NCBI RefSeq assembly: GCF_009909185.1
Contig: NZ_JAAAMV010000005.1
Span: forward strand, 1 to 64,000
DNA: 64,000 bases
Reading direction: 5' to 3'
Source: Paenibacillus glycinis
GTDB taxonomy: Bacteria; Bacillota; Bacilli; Paenibacillales; Paenibacillaceae
The notes under the pieces are model-generated. The model did not search any database and was not told the DNA's origin. It worked only from the letters and a program-made list of their open reading frames with translations. Both the position numbers and the translations under genes were made by a program. The first letter of the stretch is position 1; every line of letters starts with the position of its first letter. Below are positions 26,801 to 35,552 of the stretch, piece by piece.

Positions 26801-26830
26801 TTTATAGCATATTTCATAGGCTCGGCTCAA
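26801..26830 (-). promoter_or_regulatory. Sigma-A promoter of htpG
   Basis: On the minus strand TTGAGC (26830-26825) and TATAAA (26806-26801) are spaced by 18 bases, directly upstream of the CIRCE element. Confidence 0.7.
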
Positions 26831-27055
26831 GTCCGAACGCGCAGAAATCTCGCTAATCGCGTTAATTGTTTACGCTGTCAAAGTTTCGCGCATGCCTCCT
26901 CCTCGCCGCGATGCCGAGTCGTCCTGTTTTCGCCGCCTGCGCCGCCGCTGACTTCGCTTGCCGCGCAGACGTCCATGCCGGCCCGACGCCGGTGCGTCCA
27001 TGGCGCCTGACAAAAAGTGCATCGCCGAGGCGGGATGAAATGAGAGCCGAAATTA

Positions 27056-27064
27056 TGCTACAAT
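27056..27064 (+). promoter_or_regulatory. Extended -10 promoter of udk
   Basis: TGCTACAAT is an extended -10 (TGn plus TACAAT), 38 bases before the start codon. No strong -35 is visible, as is common with extended -10 sites. Confidence 0.5.
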
Positions 27065-27102
27065 ACGAGGATTGAACACCGCCAAGGAGGCTGCTTTGCA
27101 TT

Positions 27103-27750
27103 ATGCTTATCATCGGGATCGCCGGGGGCACCGGCTCCGGCAAAACGACGGTCGCGCGCTCCGTCATCGAACAGCTCGGCACGAGCGAAGTCACGTTCAT
27201 CTCGCAGGACAATTACTACAAGGATCATCCCCACCTCTCGTTTTCCGAACGCGAGGCGCTGAACTACGACCATCCGCTCGTGTTCGACAACGAGCTGCTG
27301 ATCGCGGATTTGAAGCGGCTTCGGGACGGCCTGGCCGTGCAGGCGCCGGTGTACGACTTTGCCGCCCATGCCCGCTCCAAGACCGAGACGGTCGGCCTCC
27401 AGCCGAATCCGATCATCATCCTCGAAGGGCTGCACGTGCTCTCGGACGAGAACCTGCGGGCGCTGCTGAACATCAAGGTGTTCGTCGACACCGACCCCGA
27501 CGTACGCATTCTCCGCCGCGTGCTGCGGGACATCGAAGAGCGCGGCCGGACCATCCAGTCGATTCACCATCAATACTTGACCTCGGTCAAGCCGATGCAC
27601 GAGGCGTTCATCGAGCCGTCCAAGAAATACGCGGACATCATCATTCCCGAAGGCGGCGAGAACCAGATCGGCATCGAGCTGCTGACGACGCTGACGGAGA
27701 AATATTTGAAGAACGGCGGAACGGCCGCGGGCGACGGCGCCGAGAAATAA
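27103..27750 (+). CDS. udk: Uridine kinase
   Basis: 215 residues with a P-loop GGTGSGKTT (8-16), then SQDNYYKD, YDHPLVFDNELL, PVYDF and EGLHVL: all the conserved blocks of uridine/cytidine kinase. It phosphorylates uridine and cytidine with a nucleoside triphosphate in pyrimidine salvage. AAGGAGG lies 12 bases before ATG, a slightly long spacing. It has its own extended -10 promoter; the small SnoaL gene 62 bases downstream may be co-transcribed. Confidence 0.95.
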   Translation: MLIIGIAGGTGSGKTTVARSVIEQLGTSEVTFISQDNYYKDHPHLSFSEREALNYDHPLVFDNELLIADLKRLRDGLAVQAPVYDFAAHARSKTETVGLQPNPIIILEGLHVLSDENLRALLNIKVFVDTDPDVRILRRVLRDIEERGRTIQSIHHQYLTSVKPMHEAFIEPSKKYADIIIPEGGENQIGIELLTTLTEKYLKNGGTAAGDGAEK

Positions 27751-27812
27751 GAGAACAACTAAAATAAGAGAAATAGCTGAAAGAATAAGCGAAATAAAAG
27801 GAGGCCGGCGGG

Positions 27813-28232
27813 ATGAGCGCAGCCGACGCGGTAAGGGGATTTTTCGAACAGGTGCGTTCCGGACTGAATCCGGACGCGGCGCATCTCTTCATGGCCGAGC
27901 GGGTGCTGGCGCATCAAGTCACGTCGGAGAATGAGGTTACCGTCGAGCGTTCGCCCGCGGATTATGCGGCGCATGTCCGCGAGATGCAGGAAGTCTACGG
28001 ACCGTTCGCCATCGTCGTCGAAGAACTGATCGCCCAAGACGACCGCGTCTACGTGCGTTGGCGGCAGACGGGATCCCATGTCGGCGAGACGGACGGCTTC
28101 GCGCCGACGGGCAAGCCGGTCGTCGAGATCGCGAGCGCGGTCTATCGCGTGGCGGACGGGAAGATCGCGGAGTACTGGATCCAGATCGACCGGCAGGGAA
28201 TTCGGACGCAGTTGGAGCGGAACGCTGAGTGA
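27813..28232 (+). CDS. SnoaL-like polyketide cyclase/ester cyclase family protein
   Basis: 139 residues forming an NTF2-like cone (AADAVRGFFEQVRSG at the start, VYVRWRQTGSHVG, and VYRVADGKIAEYWIQID near the end). The family is widespread and mostly uncharacterised; some members are polyketide cyclases, so an enzymatic role should not be assumed. GGAGG precedes the ATG. It follows udk by 62 bases on the same strand, with an A-rich gap but no terminator. Confidence 0.82.
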   Translation: MSAADAVRGFFEQVRSGLNPDAAHLFMAERVLAHQVTSENEVTVERSPADYAAHVREMQEVYGPFAIVVEELIAQDDRVYVRWRQTGSHVGETDGFAPTGKPVVEIASAVYRVADGKIAEYWIQIDRQGIRTQLERNAE

Positions 28233-28282
28233 CAAACAGCTACGAAATCAACTGAGGAGCAGAACCAGTACTGTTTAACCGC

Positions 28283-28723
28283 TTATCGACATAACTCAAA
28301 TACTTTTAGTAGTGATTCACCTAGGTCAATGTTTGACGTCTGCAAGTTTTTTTCAATTTTCTTCTCTTCCTTCTCCATTCCTTCATAGGATCCATCATTA
28401 CATCTTTTCATAGGCTCAAAACTATAACCAATTTTTTCTTTTAAGATAACGTCCGCTCTTAATCTATTCTTAGAAAACTTAGAATAGCTACCTTCTCCAG
28501 TAACTATTTTAAAAACCTGTTGCATCAGATCTTCTAGGCTATACCTCATTTTTGAAAATTCTAAACACTCATTAATACCATGCCCTATGCCACCTAAATC
28601 GTATGGTAACTTATAAATTCTAGGTATGTTTAGATTTCTTCTCACTCCATCTTGATCAAAAGCAAAAGGAATAAGAAGAATGGTTCCATCTTTATGTTTG
28701 TAAGCACCTATACTATATTCCAT
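28283..28723 (-). CDS. CdiI-like (DUF1436-type) immunity protein, orphan
   Basis: 146 residues from ATG 28723, nine bases after AAGGAG; an upstream ATG at 28747 lies before that site. Recognisable pattern: an N-terminal SIGAYKxKDGTILLIPF strand pair, a central SYSKFSK block, then IGYSFEPMK and a C-terminal IDLGESLLKVFELC helix. This order is that of contact-dependent inhibition immunity proteins (CdiI/DUF1436). Base composition is far lower in GC than the neighbours, implying acquisition. No toxin gene adjoins it, so it is an orphan that may protect against a sibling toxin. Family assignment is by pattern only. Confidence 0.65.
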   Translation of the reverse strand: MEYSIGAYKHKDGTILLIPFAFDQDGVRRNLNIPRIYKLPYDLGGIGHGINECLEFSKMRYSLEDLMQQVFKIVTGEGSYSKFSKNRLRADVILKEKIGYSFEPMKRCNDGSYEGMEKEEKKIEKNLQTSNIDLGESLLKVFELCR

Positions 28724-28803
28724 TTTATCAAACTCCTTTTTATGCACTTTAATGCTTTACTATTGTTATCAGCAAAATTATTATCAAGCTGAGCACTGCT
28801 GCT

Positions 28804-28836
28804 CTAACTACCTTAAATGTTGTAGTTAGTTTTTTG
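28804..28836 (+). terminator. Orphan terminator in the AT-rich island
   Basis: CTAACTAC (28804-28811) pairs with GTAGTTAG (28822-28829) and is followed by seven T. No plus-strand gene ends here; it may be a relic of a lost gene, such as a toxin partner, on the plus strand. Confidence 0.7.
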
Positions 28837-28975
28837 ACGCAAAGTTGCCTTCAGTATATCATTTGCATACTTTCACTAGCGTTGCATAAACACTATTATG
28901 ATGTGACTGTCCTGCGGGATTCCTAACATCATTCAGCCAGATCATCGTCTTTGACTCCATAAAATAACTTAACCG

Positions 28976-29018
28976 CCAAAAAGCGCCGGAAGGCCAGCCC
29001 ATGCTGTCCCTCCGGCGC
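28976..29018 (-). terminator. Terminator of the GNAT gene (minus strand)
   Basis: GCGCCGGA (28983-28990) pairs with TCCGGCGC (29011-29018), with a long loop; the minus-strand 3' end is TTTTTGG. It lies about 50 bases past the acetyltransferase stop. Confidence 0.75.
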
Positions 29019-29069
29019 CTATTCCGCTGCGTGCCTGGTCATCCTTATCCGAGCTCCGCGCGCGTCACC

Positions 29070-29426
29070 CTACGCATGATCCGAATAATCCGCTTCCTTC
29101 TCGGATCGCTCCCACACGTCCGCATACTCCGGGTTGCGCTTGAACTGCGCGAGCGCGTACGAGCAGGCCGGGATGATCCTGCGGCCCTTCTCCCGCGCCT
29201 CGTCGACGACGAGGTTCAGCAGCTGCTTCGCCAGACTGCCGCCCCGGTAGCGCGGATCGACGTACGTATGGTCCAGGATCCACGTGTCCACGTCCACCAG
29301 CTTATACGTGATCTCGCCGATCGAACCGCCCACGCCTTTCAAAATATACCCGTTGCCGTGCTTCTCCGCGATAATGTCTTCCGCCGGCACGTTCTCCGGC
29401 CGTACTTCCCCTTGGTCCCCGTTCAT
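29070..29426 (-). CDS. Small GNAT-type N-acetyltransferase
   Basis: 118 residues of the short Gcn5-related family (YjdJ/YidJ-like). The segment WILDHTYVDPRYRGGSLAKQLL contains the acetyl-CoA-binding RGxxLAxxL turn, followed by DEAREKGRRIIPACSYA. These small proteins are acetyl-CoA dependent but their substrates are generally unknown. GGAGGTGG precedes the ATG. It stands between an AT-rich island and a VanZ-like gene. Confidence 0.88.
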   Translation of the reverse strand: MNGDQGEVRPENVPAEDIIAEKHGNGYILKGVGGSIGEITYKLVDVDTWILDHTYVDPRYRGGSLAKQLLNLVVDEAREKGRRIIPACSYALAQFKRNPEYADVWERSEKEADYSDHA

Positions 29427-29464
29427 GCAGGTCCACCTCCAGCGCAGTCAGATACCTGATCTTG

Positions 29465-30028
29465 TTATTCATTACCCCGCGCGGACGGTTTTGATACCCG
29501 CTTCAGCACGATCGGCGTAATCGCTTGTCCCAGCGCAAAGCCGGTCACATTGAGCAATACATCGTCCACATCCGCCGTTCGCTGCATAATAAGATGGGCA
29601 TCGGATAGAAACAGCTGCACGATCTCGATATCGCAGGATATCAATACGCCGAAGCACAGCGTAATCCATTTATTCTTGTTGATCCGCCAACAGCTCGCGA
29701 TCATGCCGAAGGGCAGGAAAAGCAAAACGTTCCCGATTACGTTCTTAAGGAATTCCCGTAAAGGATCGTCACGCCATAAATCCATGATACTCGCCAATGG
29801 TTTGAGATTTATTACCGCGTCATGCTCATGCCATCCATTCCCTCCCGGCAGCCGTTCATGAATCGGAATCGGAAAAAAAGTCACTGCAACAACCGCCGTA
29901 AAATAGGTTACAATGATTATTGCAATGACATGATTGTCCAATTTTCGCTTCCGAATCAGGTTTACGACTACGGCAAGAGGTACCGTTACGGCTGCCATCA
30001 GGATGAAGCCCAGCTTAATTCCTATCAT
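29465..30028 (-). CDS. VanZ-family membrane protein
   Basis: 187 residues with about five hydrophobic segments and the family pattern NVIGNVLLFLPFG, followed by IEIVQLF and RTADVDDVLLNVTG. VanZ-like proteins give low-level teicoplanin resistance in VanZ itself, but most homologues have unknown roles in the envelope. GAGGTGA precedes the ATG. It is divergent from the first beta-helix gene, with an 82-base gap shared by both. Confidence 0.88.
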   Translation of the reverse strand: MIGIKLGFILMAAVTVPLAVVVNLIRKRKLDNHVIAIIIVTYFTAVVAVTFFPIPIHERLPGGNGWHEHDAVINLKPLASIMDLWRDDPLREFLKNVIGNVLLFLPFGMIASCWRINKNKWITLCFGVLISCDIEIVQLFLSDAHLIMQRTADVDDVLLNVTGFALGQAITPIVLKRVSKPSARGNE

Positions 30029-30110
30029 TCGATCACCTCACTGTCGATCCCGCGTCGGATATTGCGACTATCCTTTCATTCAGCCATGCTAATTACTTGA
30101 GGTGCGATTC

Positions 30111-31439
30111 ATGAAATTCAGAACATGCTCGGTCGTTATCGCTTTACTGCTCGTCCTTATTCTCGACGGCAAGCCGCTCCATGCCGCAGCCCCCGTCGCC
30201 GAAGTCTACTCGGTCAGCGTGAAGGAGACAGGCGCCGCCGGCGACGGCGCCACCGATGATTCCGCCGCTATTCAATCGGCTTTGGATCTCGTCGCTTCCC
30301 GGCCCGGCGGAGGCATCGTCGTGGTGCCGCCCGGGGTTTACCGCATTGACCTGGCGCAATCCCTCGTGGTCAAAAGCAATGTCAAACTGCTTGGCATCCA
30401 TAATCCGACGCTCTCCATGCACAATTTTTCTTCCTCGTACGCGTTCGGCTATGAAACCTTGTCTATTATGGGAAGCCGTATCGTCATCGACGGCATCACG
30501 ATAGAAGGAAACGACAGCATCATTCGGGGAATCGGCATCCATTCCGGATCCTCGCAAGTCAAGGTAGTCAACAGCACGATTCGGAACATCAGCCAATCCG
30601 AGGACACGGATAGCCCGCTTTATAGCGCGCTCGTCTCCGGGATCCTGATATACAGCCAGACTTCCGACGTGATCATCGATCATTCGACGATCGATCATGT
30701 CCGTGCGATTCATCGCAATCCAGTTGCGCGCGGCATCATGGTTTTGGCGGAAGAGCATCTGCCGGTCGCCCAACGGGTGAACATTACCTACAACAGCATT
30801 TCCAATATTACGCCTCGGGAGGATGCGGACGGCATTCATTTTGACGAGCAGCCCCCGGGCTCCTTGAACAGCAATTCTTTGGTCGATCACAATACCTTCG
30901 ACCACGTGGCCAAACGGGCGATCAAGATCGCCGCTCCCGGAGTCGTGGTATCGAATAACCACATCATGAATTCATACCTGAACGACAATGCCTATCTATT
31001 TCCGAACGATACGCCTTTGCCGCAGGACATGTTCGCCGGCATATCCGTTTACGCCGATAACGTCACCGTAAAGGGTAATCTGATCGAGGGCACGGGCTGT
31101 TATTATGCGGCCATCGAGGCCGACCAAGGCACGCTTCACCATATTAATATTAAGAACAATACCATTTCCAACGGCAAGCAGGCGAAAATCAAAGACTCGA
31201 ACGGGATCCGGATCGGCCGCATCCACGATTTCCTCATTATGGGCAACGCCGTGTCCAACATGCAGACCGGCGTCTTCTCTCCGCTAACGCTTGATCAGAA
31301 CGGCATCATTGCCCACAACACCATCCATGCGGTCGACTTCGGCGTGCGTTTCTCCAATCCCGAGAAAAAGCTGTACCCCAGCGTGAAAGTAACCCAGAAT
31401 ACGATCATGGCCAGGCAGCACAGCATCATCGTGGAATAA
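30111..31439 (+). CDS. Secreted right-handed beta-helix protein (pectate lyase superfamily), paralogue 1
   Basis: About 442 residues from ATG 30111; a GTG at 30102 sits inside the ribosome site. A signal peptide (VVIALLLVLILDGKPLHAA) is followed by GAAGDGATDDSAAIQSAL, the Pectate_lyase_3 entry motif, and then about 12 beta-helix coils (NNHIMNS, NLIEGTG, NNTIS). Shared with two other proteins in this window: ARGIMV, DGIHFDE, RAIKI, DMFAGISVYADN and YYAAIE. The fold binds or cleaves polyuronides or epimerises sugars; activity is not provable here. It opens the left side of the exopolysaccharide region and converges on paralogue 2. Confidence 0.85.
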   Translation: MKFRTCSVVIALLLVLILDGKPLHAAAPVAEVYSVSVKETGAAGDGATDDSAAIQSALDLVASRPGGGIVVVPPGVYRIDLAQSLVVKSNVKLLGIHNPTLSMHNFSSSYAFGYETLSIMGSRIVIDGITIEGNDSIIRGIGIHSGSSQVKVVNSTIRNISQSEDTDSPLYSALVSGILIYSQTSDVIIDHSTIDHVRAIHRNPVARGIMVLAEEHLPVAQRVNITYNSISNITPREDADGIHFDEQPPGSLNSNSLVDHNTFDHVAKRAIKIAAPGVVVSNNHIMNSYLNDNAYLFPNDTPLPQDMFAGISVYADNVTVKGNLIEGTGCYYAAIEADQGTLHHINIKNNTISNGKQAKIKDSNGIRIGRIHDFLIMGNAVSNMQTGVFSPLTLDQNGIIAHNTIHAVDFGVRFSNPEKKLYPSVKVTQNTIMARQHSIIVE

Positions 31440-31447
31440 ACAACGCA

Positions 31448-31469
31448 AAGCGTAGCCGAGGCTACGCTT
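31448..31469. terminator. Terminator shared by convergent beta-helix genes
   Basis: AAGCGTAGC (31448-31456) and GCTACGCTT (31461-31469) enclose a CGAG tetraloop, between two convergent stops; its right arm overlaps the stop of the minus-strand gene. Confidence 0.8.
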
Positions 31470-32892
31470 ATTTATTGCCGAGCAGCGTGATTTGTACGTT
31501 CTCGCTGCTGTTATGAACCGCGTACGAATAGGCCTTGATTTGGTTATTCGAGCAATTGACGTTGGTTTGGTGATGATCCTTGAGGTAGGTTGACAGCTCG
31601 ATCCCGCCCCCGGCGGGCATGATTATGTAGTTGTTGCTGATGCTGCCGTTCTTCGTGCTCAGCCATGTCCAGATCCCTTTGGCGCCGTTCTCCAATTGGT
31701 TGGAATCTACTTTGTAGGTATCCGCATTCCCGATTCGGATCGCCGTCTTATCCGTGAGATCGCTTTTCTTGCCCATGACAATCTTGTTGCCGACCACCGT
31801 CGCGTTCTTCACTTTATCGTAGCTGCCGATTTCGATGCCCGCGTAATAGCTGCCCTCTCCGACCAAGCTGTTATCTTGGATGGTCACGTTGTCCGCGTGT
31901 ATGCTGATGCCCGCGTACATGTCCGGAGCGGCTTTGCCGGCGTTCTTGCCTACGTAATAATTATTGCCGGTATACGAATTCTGAATATCGTTTTCCTGAA
32001 CCGTGATGCCGTTCGCCAATAGGTTAATCGCGCGTTTGGCGCATTGATAGAAACGATTATTCACGATCTGGCTGCCCGTCTCCGCCGCTTGACCGGTTGC
32101 CCGGTTCAAATCCTCGTAATAGATGCAGTCCCCGTTGTCGGCAGGGCCGACGTCATGGATATAGCTGTCTTTGATCGTAACTTGCTTCGCGACGGTCTCC
32201 TTGGCGCCCCAGGTAGAGGTGATCGCGATTCCGCGGGCAACGGGGCTTCCCGTCGTGCCGTGCTTGGCGTGAATGTCGGTCACTTCCAACTGATCGAAGA
32301 CGATGGACTCGGTATTCCCGTAGACGGTAATCCCCGACACGGTTTGACCGTAGAATTGACTGCTTGCCTCATCCGACTGGGTCGCCCCGGTGACGACCGC
32401 GTTCTTCACGTTGACCGAGGCGCTTCCCGCTTTGAGTACCAGCACGCGGTTGACCAAGCGATTCCCGTCGAATGTCAGATCCCGCACATCGATACGTTTG
32501 CCCGACAGGTACACCAACGTCCAGCCGAATTCCCCGGGCTTGGCCAAGAGCTTGGATTCCTTCCCGTCGCCGTATAATTTCGTATCCGAAGAGAGCAGGA
32601 GTGGCGTCGACGGGTCGATCAGATAGGTCCCCATCGGAAGATATACGATTTGCTTGCGCGCCGCAGCCATATTAATCGCCGCCTGAATGGCCTTCGTATC
32701 GTCCGCGACGCCATCCCCTTTGGCGCCGACATCCAATACGTTCACGGCATCGGGATAATTGTTGATTTCTTGCGTTCCCGCCCGAACCGGCGCTCTTCGG
32801 CCGACGGCATCATACACGACTCCGGCGCCTCCGAGTACAGTCAAGACGAGCAATACCAGAAGCATTCTTTTAGAGGTGACCCATTTCCCCAT
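31468..32892 (-). CDS. Secreted right-handed beta-helix protein (pectate lyase superfamily), paralogue 2
   Basis: 474 residues: N-terminal hydrophobic anchor or signal (LLVLLVLTVLGGAGVVY), then GAKGDGVADDTKAIQAAI and a long ladder of beta-helix coils. Shared blocks: GVRGIAI-like VARGIAITSTW, GPADNGDCIYYEDLN, APDMYAGISIHADN, YYAGIEI and a C-terminal GGGIELSTYL. These are nearly the same as in paralogue 3 (48994-50370). It lies directly downstream of the priming transferase on the same strand, so it may be the last gene of the exopolysaccharide operon and act on the exported polymer. Confidence 0.86.
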   Translation of the reverse strand: MGKWVTSKRMLLVLLVLTVLGGAGVVYDAVGRRAPVRAGTQEINNYPDAVNVLDVGAKGDGVADDTKAIQAAINMAAARKQIVYLPMGTYLIDPSTPLLLSSDTKLYGDGKESKLLAKPGEFGWTLVYLSGKRIDVRDLTFDGNRLVNRVLVLKAGSASVNVKNAVVTGATQSDEASSQFYGQTVSGITVYGNTESIVFDQLEVTDIHAKHGTTGSPVARGIAITSTWGAKETVAKQVTIKDSYIHDVGPADNGDCIYYEDLNRATGQAAETGSQIVNNRFYQCAKRAINLLANGITVQENDIQNSYTGNNYYVGKNAGKAAPDMYAGISIHADNVTIQDNSLVGEGSYYAGIEIGSYDKVKNATVVGNKIVMGKKSDLTDKTAIRIGNADTYKVDSNQLENGAKGIWTWLSTKNGSISNNYIIMPAGGGIELSTYLKDHHQTNVNCSNNQIKAYSYAVHNSSENVQITLLGNK

Positions 32893-32936
32893 ATAATCCC
32901 CTACTCTTAACGAACGCTGACGCGATCGGATTCGTT

Positions 32937-34352
32937 CTAGTCTTTGGATGAAGCCATTTCCATCTGCGCGTCCACGATCAAATGCTCAATCGTCGCATCG
33001 GCGGCTTGATCCGCGAGTACGCCTTTGGACTGCTCTCGCTGCAGCACGACCATGATGGTCTGGAAAAGGATTTTCAAATCCAGCATCGGTGAGTAGTTCT
33101 TGATATAAAGCAGATCGTAGCGCAATTTATCCGAAGGCATCGTCGTATAATTGGCTCTTACCTGCGCAAGTCCGGTCAAACCGGGCTTAACCATCAGCCT
33201 ATAGCCGTAATGCGGCAGCTCTTCCTTGAACTGCGTAATGAAAAATTCCCGTTCGGGACGCGGGCCGACCAGGCTCATTTCGCCGCGCATGACATTGATC
33301 AATTGCGGCAGCTCGTCGATGCGGGTCGCGCGGATGAATTGACCCAGTCGGGTGATTCTCGGATCGCGGTCGCGCGCCAGCACGGGTCCGGTACCCTTCT
33401 CCGCGTTATCGACCATGCTGCGGAACTTCATCAGGTTGAATTGCTTCTCGTGCAGCCCGACGCGCTCCTGAACGAAAAGCGCCTTCCCTCTGGAAGTCGT
33501 CGGGATTACGATGAACATCAATACCATCACGGGCGACGCGATCAGCAGCAGCACCGTGGCGATGGCGAGATCGATCGCGCGCTTGGCGAACCGCTCGAAT
33601 AACGACAGGCGGGGCGGCATAATGGAATACACCAATAGATCATCGATCTGCTGGGGCTCCGCGCCCGTTAGATACAATTCGTAGAAATCCGGTATCATCA
33701 CGACTTCCAATTGTTTGACGCCGGCCTGACGGATGAGCTCGATCCGGACTTGCGAAGGAATATCGTGGTTTAGAATCAGCACGTCGATTTCATCCAGCAT
33801 CGCACCGGCCACGCGTTGATTATCGTCGGGCAAAATGCATACCTTTTGAATCTCGAACCAGGTATTTCCCTGCCGTTGGACTTTCTCGACGATCGCCAGA
33901 TCCCGCTTGGGGTCCTTGATTACGATGAGCGCTCTCTTCTTGCCGATTGCCTTCGACTGCATATAGTAGAAGAGATGGCGGAGTCCGACCGTAAACCAAA
34001 GCCCCAGGACAAACCCGATAATCAGAATGCTCCTCGGCAGGATGAAGCCCTTGAACCAGTAACTGAGCATGATCAATTCCACCGCGATGACCAGGTGGGC
34101 GAGTACCAGATTGAACCTGTATTTGCCGAGCTTCTGTCTTCCGGACATATCGTACAGATTGAAGAAGTAGAACGTGCCTCCCATGAGGACGCCCAACCAT
34201 GGCGCGTAATGCAGATACGAATTCCACTCTTCCGCCGGTACGCGATTATGAAACTTGATCGAATACGCGAGCCAATAGCTCACGTAAATAAAGAGGCAAT
34301 CCGCAAGGAAAACGAGCCATTTGGCGCTACTCGAACGAAACAGCTTAATCAA
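32937..34352 (-). CDS. Polyprenyl-phosphate sugar-1-phosphate transferase (priming enzyme)
   Basis: About 471 residues starting at TTG 34352, eight bases after AAGGAGAG; a longer in-frame start at 34544 lacks a ribosome site. Four to five N-terminal transmembrane segments (about 8-120), a nucleotide-binding-like middle domain, another hydrophobic segment (about 270-295) and the C-terminal sugar transferase domain (KFRSMVDNAEKGTG, RATRIDELPQ, VGPRPEREFF, KPGLTGLAQV). This WbaP/CpsE/EpsL-type enzyme moves sugar-1-phosphate to undecaprenyl phosphate, starting the repeat unit. It is at the distal end of the operon rather than its start. Confidence 0.94.
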   Translation of the reverse strand: MIKLFRSSSAKWLVFLADCLFIYVSYWLAYSIKFHNRVPAEEWNSYLHYAPWLGVLMGGTFYFFNLYDMSGRQKLGKYRFNLVLAHLVIAVELIMLSYWFKGFILPRSILIIGFVLGLWFTVGLRHLFYYMQSKAIGKKRALIVIKDPKRDLAIVEKVQRQGNTWFEIQKVCILPDDNQRVAGAMLDEIDVLILNHDIPSQVRIELIRQAGVKQLEVVMIPDFYELYLTGAEPQQIDDLLVYSIMPPRLSLFERFAKRAIDLAIATVLLLIASPVMVLMFIVIPTTSRGKALFVQERVGLHEKQFNLMKFRSMVDNAEKGTGPVLARDRDPRITRLGQFIRATRIDELPQLINVMRGEMSLVGPRPEREFFITQFKEELPHYGYRLMVKPGLTGLAQVRANYTTMPSDKLRYDLLYIKNYSPMLDLKILFQTIMVVLQREQSKGVLADQAADATIEHLIVDAQMEMASSKD

Positions 34353-34386
34353 CGTTATCTCTCCTTTCCGCTCTCCGTCGCATCGG

Positions 34387-35532
34387 TCAGCCCTTGCGAT
34401 CGATGACTTTCGCATGAATCGCATGAAGCTTTTCTTTAATAACGTCAAGCGAGTACCCGTCCGCCTGCCGGTAACTGCTGCGCCCCATCTGATCCCGGCG
34501 CTCCGGGTTGCGATACAAATCCTGAATGGCAGCAACCGTGGCATCCACGTCCCCTACCGGAACCACGTAACCGTTATCGCCGTCGCTGACCAAATCCCTG
34601 TTCCCCCTGACCTGCGTCACCACCATCGGTTTGCCTGCCGCCAAGCCTTCCAATAACACCTTCGGCAACCCTTCGCGATGCGACATCAAAGCGAGAATGT
34701 CGGCTAAGCAGATGAGGTCGGCAGCGTCTTTGCGAAAGCCCAGGAAACGGGTTTGCGGTTCGATGTGCAGTTCCCGCGCCAGCTGTTTGTAGGCTTCTTC
34801 CGCGTCTCCCGTCCCTGCGAAGACGCCGACGACCGGAATGCCCGCATCCGTTAACTTTCGAATGCTGCGCAGCAGCTGCCCTTGGTTCTTGTTGCGGTTC
34901 ATTTCCGCCACGCACAGCACGATCAAGGTCTCCTCGGATAATTCGAGCTCGGCGCGAAGCTTCCTCGATCGCTCGGCAAGGTTCGTTCGGAAAGGGGCAA
35001 GCTCCACGCCGATGCCCGGAATATAGGCGCTTTCTCCCCGAACCGGAAATTTCAACGCCCGGTCGTAGTCCTCTTTATTAATCGTGACCAGCACGTCGGT
35101 AAATCTCGCCATGAGCCGTTCGATCGGATAGTAGAGCAGCCAATTCGCCCGCGACGCGCCACGGAAAAAATGAAAGCCGTGCGCCGTATAGACAACCTGC
35201 CGCGAACCGGCGAGCCAAGCGGCAATCCGGCAAACCACGCTCGCATTCGGCGTATGGACATGAATCAAGTCATAATCCTCCGCTTTGAATCGCTCGGTCA
35301 ACGCCCGGATCGCCTGGATGTTTCCGAACGCCAGCGGATTTCTGCTGAACGTGATATCCCGGCATTCCAGCCCATTCGCGATCAACGCCTCTTTCCGGTG
35401 ATCCGGACTCGCATACGCGTGCACGTCGAATCCTTGCGCTTGCAAATCTTTCATGAAGGGCAAATGGAAGGCCGCCAGATGGGCATAAACGGTCGCCACG
35501 TAAGCGACTTTTTTACTTCTCATCGGTATCAT
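34387..35532 (-). CDS. Glycosyltransferase family 4 (EpsD-like)
   Basis: 381 residues with a GT-B fold: N-terminal acceptor half (DLIHVHTPNASVV, YTAHGFHFF) and donor half with EMNRNKNQ and the EX7E-type motif HREGLPKVLLEGLAAGKP. It should add one sugar to the lipid-linked repeat unit on the cytoplasmic face, retaining the donor anomeric configuration. Closest general resemblance is to EpsD of B. subtilis biofilm loci; sugar and linkage are not predictable. It lies 34 bases from the priming transferase gene and 20 bases from the next glycosyltransferase. Confidence 0.92.
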   Translation of the reverse strand: MIPMRSKKVAYVATVYAHLAAFHLPFMKDLQAQGFDVHAYASPDHRKEALIANGLECRDITFSRNPLAFGNIQAIRALTERFKAEDYDLIHVHTPNASVVCRIAAWLAGSRQVVYTAHGFHFFRGASRANWLLYYPIERLMARFTDVLVTINKEDYDRALKFPVRGESAYIPGIGVELAPFRTNLAERSRKLRAELELSEETLIVLCVAEMNRNKNQGQLLRSIRKLTDAGIPVVGVFAGTGDAEEAYKQLARELHIEPQTRFLGFRKDAADLICLADILALMSHREGLPKVLLEGLAAGKPMVVTQVRGNRDLVSDGDNGYVVPVGDVDATVAAIQDLYRNPERRDQMGRSSYRQADGYSLDVIKEKLHAIHAKVIDRKG

Positions 35533-35552
35533 CCCTTTTCGGACATCCGGCG

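Noticed and set aside
24807-26807. A 666-codon plus-strand open frame across htpG
   Set aside because: Antisense to htpG, low-complexity (Leu/Arg/Val/His-rich) and without homology.
30050-32930. Cyclic di-GMP riboswitches upstream of beta-helix genes 1 and 2
   Set aside because: Searched for GGCAAACC and GACGCAAAG on both strands near their starts; none found. Only gene 3 has them.
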